From Byssochlamys sp. IMV 00236 (taxonomy: Eukaryota; Ascomycota; Eurotiomycetes; Eurotiales; Thermoascaceae), in assembly GCA_001931875.2 (NCBI GenBank), contig MSJH02000420.1:1-10686 (forward strand): 10,686 bases of DNA. The letters run 5' to 3'. The position numbers were made by a program, and so were the translations under genes. Shown piece after piece: positions 8,115-10,686 of this stretch (positions are counted from its first letter, which is position 1; every line of letters begins with the position of its first letter). A model generated the notes under the pieces. The model saw only the letters and a program-made list of their open reading frames with translations. It did no database searches and had not been told where the DNA came from.

Positions 8115-8988
8115 TTAGTTAAACATGAGTGTACTGCCATAAAGCATTGGATATTGTGTAGCCGCTGTTGACCCAGTAAATAAGAGTGGATAATTGGGTT
8201 TATAAATCTCGTGCAAGTTCGGCTGTTGTATGTACTGTTGTGGTTGATATTGTTGTGATGGATATTGTTGTGGTTGATATTGCTGTGATTGATGTTGTGA
8301 ATGAGTATAATAATAGCTACTATAGTAATATTCATAATCATATAATGAGGAGGATGATGATGTGGTGGTATAGACACTGCTATTACTACTTGTGCATTGC
8401 GCAGTATCCGAGGTTGCTTCAGGATAAGGCGTACCTGCAGATAATTGGCTCGATCGGCGTCTACCGCTTCTCTTGGTCATAGGCGCCTCAAGATTATCTA
8501 TAAAGGCTTGTTCTTTTCCTGGTTGAATAGTCCAAAAACATCCTTTTCGAGATTGGCCAGGGTCAGAAGTTTCTCGCTGAACTTTAACAAATGCTTTATG
8601 TAAGGATAAATTGTGTCTAACCGAATTCTAGATATTTTTTTAACTACTTCTGCGGAAACTTGGTAGTGTGATGATGAATACTTACTTGCCAGCCTAGGTT
8701 GTTATTGGTATAATACGGATAATGCTCTATTATCCATTGGTAGATCTCGTTTAGTGTCAGCTTTCGTTCTTTGCTGCTCAGGATAGCATGGCCAATGATT
8801 GTCGCGTATGAGTAAGGCGGCTTCTCTTTCTTGTTGATTGGGTTCCAGGAAGGCACGATATGAATAGGTCCTGGTGGATAATAGCTTTGGCTACTTGTAT
8901 CCACTTTAGCTTGCTCTAGACTACATGTACCTCTTTTTTTGGCATTTCTTGATCGAATGGCTATTGTTGATGATGTTCTTGAATTCAT
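8115..8988 (-). CDS. Forkhead (winged-helix) transcription factor, 2 exons
   Basis: Exons 8988-8686 and 8627-8115 join at phase 0 across a 58-nt intron (8685-8628, GTAAGT...CTAG) to give 271 aa. The forkhead domain spans about aa 55-145. It starts with [18 protein letters not shown], then [19 protein letters not shown], and the intron splits it right before recognition helix [13 protein letters not shown] (aa 102-114). The wing region has [12 protein letters not shown] basic KRSGRRRSS patch (about aa 153-161) may help nuclear import or DNA binding. The C-terminal part is low complexity: a Ser/Tyr-rich stretch, then a Gln/Tyr repeat. The ATG at 8988 is preceded directly by an in-frame TAA. Fungal forkheads such as Hcm1, Fkh and Sep1 control cell-cycle genes; which subgroup this belongs to cannot be decided here. 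Confidence 0.92.
8223..8300 (-). repeat. Gln/Tyr-rich repeat in the forkhead C-terminus
   Basis: The coding strand repeats 15-nt units of the type [10 protein letters not shown] (aa about 211-236), following a Ser/Tyr-rich segment. The DNA shows matching ATATTGTTGTGGTTG-type repeats on the plus strand. Such Q/Y-rich tails are typical of prion-like or activation regions. Confidence 0.75.
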
Positions 8989-9130
8989 TTATGTACGATA
9001 TATATATTTAGAAAGGGAGTATGTATATATGTATAATGTATGTATATTTTACAGAACAGCAGGGGAAAAAAAAAAAGAAAAGAAAAAAGAGAAGAGCAAA
9101 GATATATTTATGTACTATATATACGTGTGT
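8989..9130 (-). promoter_or_regulatory. Probable promoter/5'UTR of the forkhead gene
   Basis: On the minus strand, a pyrimidine-rich tract (about 9060-9100, T/C only for some 35 nt) is followed by AT-rich TATATATA stretches and then the ATG at 8988. This resembles the tract in front of the bromodomain gene. Promoter function is inferred from composition alone. Confidence 0.4.
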
Positions 9131-10145
9131 GCGTGAGTAAGAGAGAGAGGTAATTTATAGATAGTCATTATCCTCTCCATCGGAACTAGCGAAAGTTACA
9201 CCACAGCAGCAATCTGTCAGTTCAATGAATAAGAAGAAAACAAAAGGGAAAAGAAAGAAGAAGGATTATATACATTTATTGATGCTATTGTTAGTATTGT
9301 TGTTATTGTTGTTGTTATTTTATGTATTGTCTTTAACTTTCTAACCACTTTGCTCTTTAGCGATTACCCTTTCTCGGTATATAAATAACAAATAACTAAA
9401 TTAAGGAGGTGCGGAATGGGGTACATATGGAATCCATGGTTCCGAGCGTGACAAATTTTGATGTGATACGTGCCAATCGTGTACTTGGTTACACATTCAA
9501 CAGTATAGTAATTGGGTACGGTGTTCTTTATTAGGATAAATGAAAAAAGAGTGAGAGGGCTTGTAGCAACAAGGAAGTGAGCCGAAAGTATATTTTAAAG
9601 TTGATCACAACACCCAAACAAAAAAGTCCGATCTGCAATTTGTAAAACAGGAGAAAAAGGTAAAGCTTATCATACGATCACTTCTTGTTCACTTGTCGTC
9701 TTGCTTTATCATTTTCAAATTGAGGTCATGTAATAGATTGGCCATTGTATCAAACTCTTTCTTTTCCTCGCTCTTTCTGTGAAGGCGAGCAGTCCCTCAT
9801 ATTCAAGACATGAAAAATAAAGTAAACTGCTTAAAGTACTGTTGGAAAAAGTAAACCCAAAGTTCGCTGGTACCGGCTCTTTGGGCACATTTTATGCAAG
9901 AAATGATTCACTGTACCACTGTGTTATGAGCCATCATATGACTCATTAATAGGTATTCTAGGCAACGTAATTACCCCATTTTGAACTGCGTTGTTAGGAT
10001 TGTGCTTGTAACCACCTCCTCCTTTTCTACTTTGTGAAAAATTGGCAAAACTATAAATGCTGTCATGGTATTAACAGAACATTATGCAATCATAGTGTTC
10101 ACTGGCATAAAAAACTTGACGTTCTCTATCCTTTTCCTTTTTTTT
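9131..10145. other. Intergenic between forkhead and prohibitin; uncertain coding traces
   Basis: No gene can be called. Several minus-strand frames look partly protein-like but lack a consistent start or splice model. One is at about 10060-9935 (FSQSRKGGGGYKHNPNN). One is at about 9890-9715 (EYEGLLAFTERARK). A third, about 9780-9690, is in another frame and ends at TGA (EKKEFDTMANLLHDLNLK). They could be exons or relics of a decayed gene, or chance. Low-complexity runs include GTT/GTTATT repeats near 9290-9320. No tRNA seen. Confidence 0.3.
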
Positions 10146-10151
10146 TTTATT
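10146..10151 (-). terminator. Poly(A) signal-like AATAAA after prohibitin-2
   Basis: The minus strand has AATAAA inside an A-rich run 17 nt past the stop codon. The signal is close to the stop but usable in compact fungal 3' ends. Confidence 0.35.
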
Positions 10152-10167
10152 TTCATTGTCTAAATCA

Positions 10168-10686
10168 TTAAGCTTGCTTAGGTGAATTGATGTTCAAGAG
10201 CAAAGTATCAGCGTCAAGCATGACCTTATTTCCAGATCTAGAGATGATGCTGGCAATCTCGCGAGCTGCTTCAATACGCTTCAACTCAAGGAAACCAGGC
10301 TTGTTCTTGATCGCCTCACCAATCAATTCAGCTGACTTGGCCTCACCTTGAGCACGAACAATGACGGATTGCTTTTCTTGTCTTGCTTTATCTACAATAA
10401 AGGCTGCACGTTGAGCTTCCTGTTGAGCAATCTGCTTGGCTTCGACGGCACTTTCGAAAACAGGTGAGAATCCAACGTGAGTAATAGAGACATCATCCAA
10501 AATAATGTTGAATCGAAGTGCACGACGAACGAGGTTTTCACGAACCAATCTTGATACACGTTCACGTTGAGTGATCAATTGTGAGGCAGTGAATTGTGCT
10601 ACAACTGACTTGAGCACTTCATTGACAATGGAAGGTAAAATACGTTCATCGTAATCTTGGCCTAATGTACGGTAAACGGTAGCAAG
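10168..10686 (-). CDS. PHB2: Prohibitin-2, C-terminal part (runs off right edge)
   Basis: The frame is open from the window edge to TAA at 10170-10168 (172 codons) with no intron in this part. It reads TLGQDYDERILPSIVNEVLK, QFTASQLITQRERVSRLVRE, ALRFNIILDDVSITHVGFSP, AVEAKQIAQQEAQRAAFIVD, RQEKQSVIVRAQGEAKSAEL and LLLNINS. This order of blocks is the hallmark of prohibitin-2 rather than PHB1. It covers the end of the PHB/SPFH domain and the C-terminal coiled coil; the N-terminal membrane anchor lies outside. PHB1 and PHB2 form ring complexes in the mitochondrial inner membrane that stabilise newly made proteins and modulate the m-AAA protease. The sequence looks fully intact. Confidence 0.95.
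   Translation of the reverse strand, partial: LATVYRTLGQDYDERILPSIVNEVLKSVVAQFTASQLITQRERVSRLVRENLVRRALRFNIILDDVSITHVGFSPVFESAVEAKQIAQQEAQRAAFIVDKARQEKQSVIVRAQGEAKSAELIGEAIKNKPGFLELKRIEAAREIASIISRSGNKVMLDADTLLLNINSPKQA

Noticed and set aside
8186..8482. Plus-strand 98-codon frame rich in Val, Asp and Ile
   Set aside because: Antisense to the Gln/Tyr repeat of the forkhead gene, which is clearly coding on the minus strand.
9380..9610. Long minus-strand open frame without an ATG (contains CHARNHGFHMYPIPHLL)
   Set aside because: No start codon and no convincing acceptor; likely a chance open stretch.
1..10686. CRISPR array, tRNA or rRNA
   Set aside because: No spaced direct repeats of CRISPR type, no tRNA T-loop/A-box pairs and no rRNA-like blocks seen on either strand.

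Overview
The window looks like nuclear DNA of an early-diverging filamentous fungus, most likely Mucoromycota (Mucorales type). It is AT-rich. Genes are cut by many very short GT-AG introns (about 44-77 nt) with TACTAAT- or TTAAT-like branch points, and promoters carry long pyrimidine tracts. The proteins are plainly eukaryotic: prohibitin-2, forkhead, double bromodomain and C2H2 zinc fingers. Fragments of several transposon families also lie here.

Layout. 1-579 (minus) is a C2H2 zinc-finger gene leaving the left edge; a 74-nt intron joins its two visible fingers, and a 21-nt tandem repeat encodes its N-terminal part. 675 to about 4166 is a transposon graveyard: a Tc1/mariner-type terminal repeat and internally deleted transposase (plus), a decayed SWIM-domain MULE-type transposase (minus), and a multi-exon relic of a Fanzor protein, the eukaryotic TnpB homologue (plus). 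4298-6618 (plus) is an intact 8-exon gene for a two-bromodomain protein, predicted 654 aa. 6953-7450 (minus) holds a possible small spliced gene that I cannot name. 8115-8988 (minus) is a two-exon forkhead gene, predicted 271 aa. 10168-10686 (minus) is the C-terminal 172 codons of prohibitin-2, which runs off the right edge.

The most interesting item is the Fanzor relic. After removal of seven short introns, one reading frame from about 2620 to 4166 carries the RuvC D-E-D residues and both CX2C zinc-ribbon pairs. Three in-frame stops and a damaged splice donor interrupt that core. A further stop and a frameshift affect the N-terminal part. Most of the lesions can be explained by C:G to T:A changes. 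A stable hairpin with a UUCG-type loop starts 13 nt after the Fanzor stop, where the guide (omega) RNA of such elements is expected. The relic ends only 131 bp before the bromodomain start codon.

The intact genes do not form a pathway. Two probably act in chromatin and transcription control (bromodomain, forkhead), the zinc-finger gene may do so too, and prohibitin-2 belongs to the mitochondrial inner membrane. All calls rest on reading the sequence, without searches.
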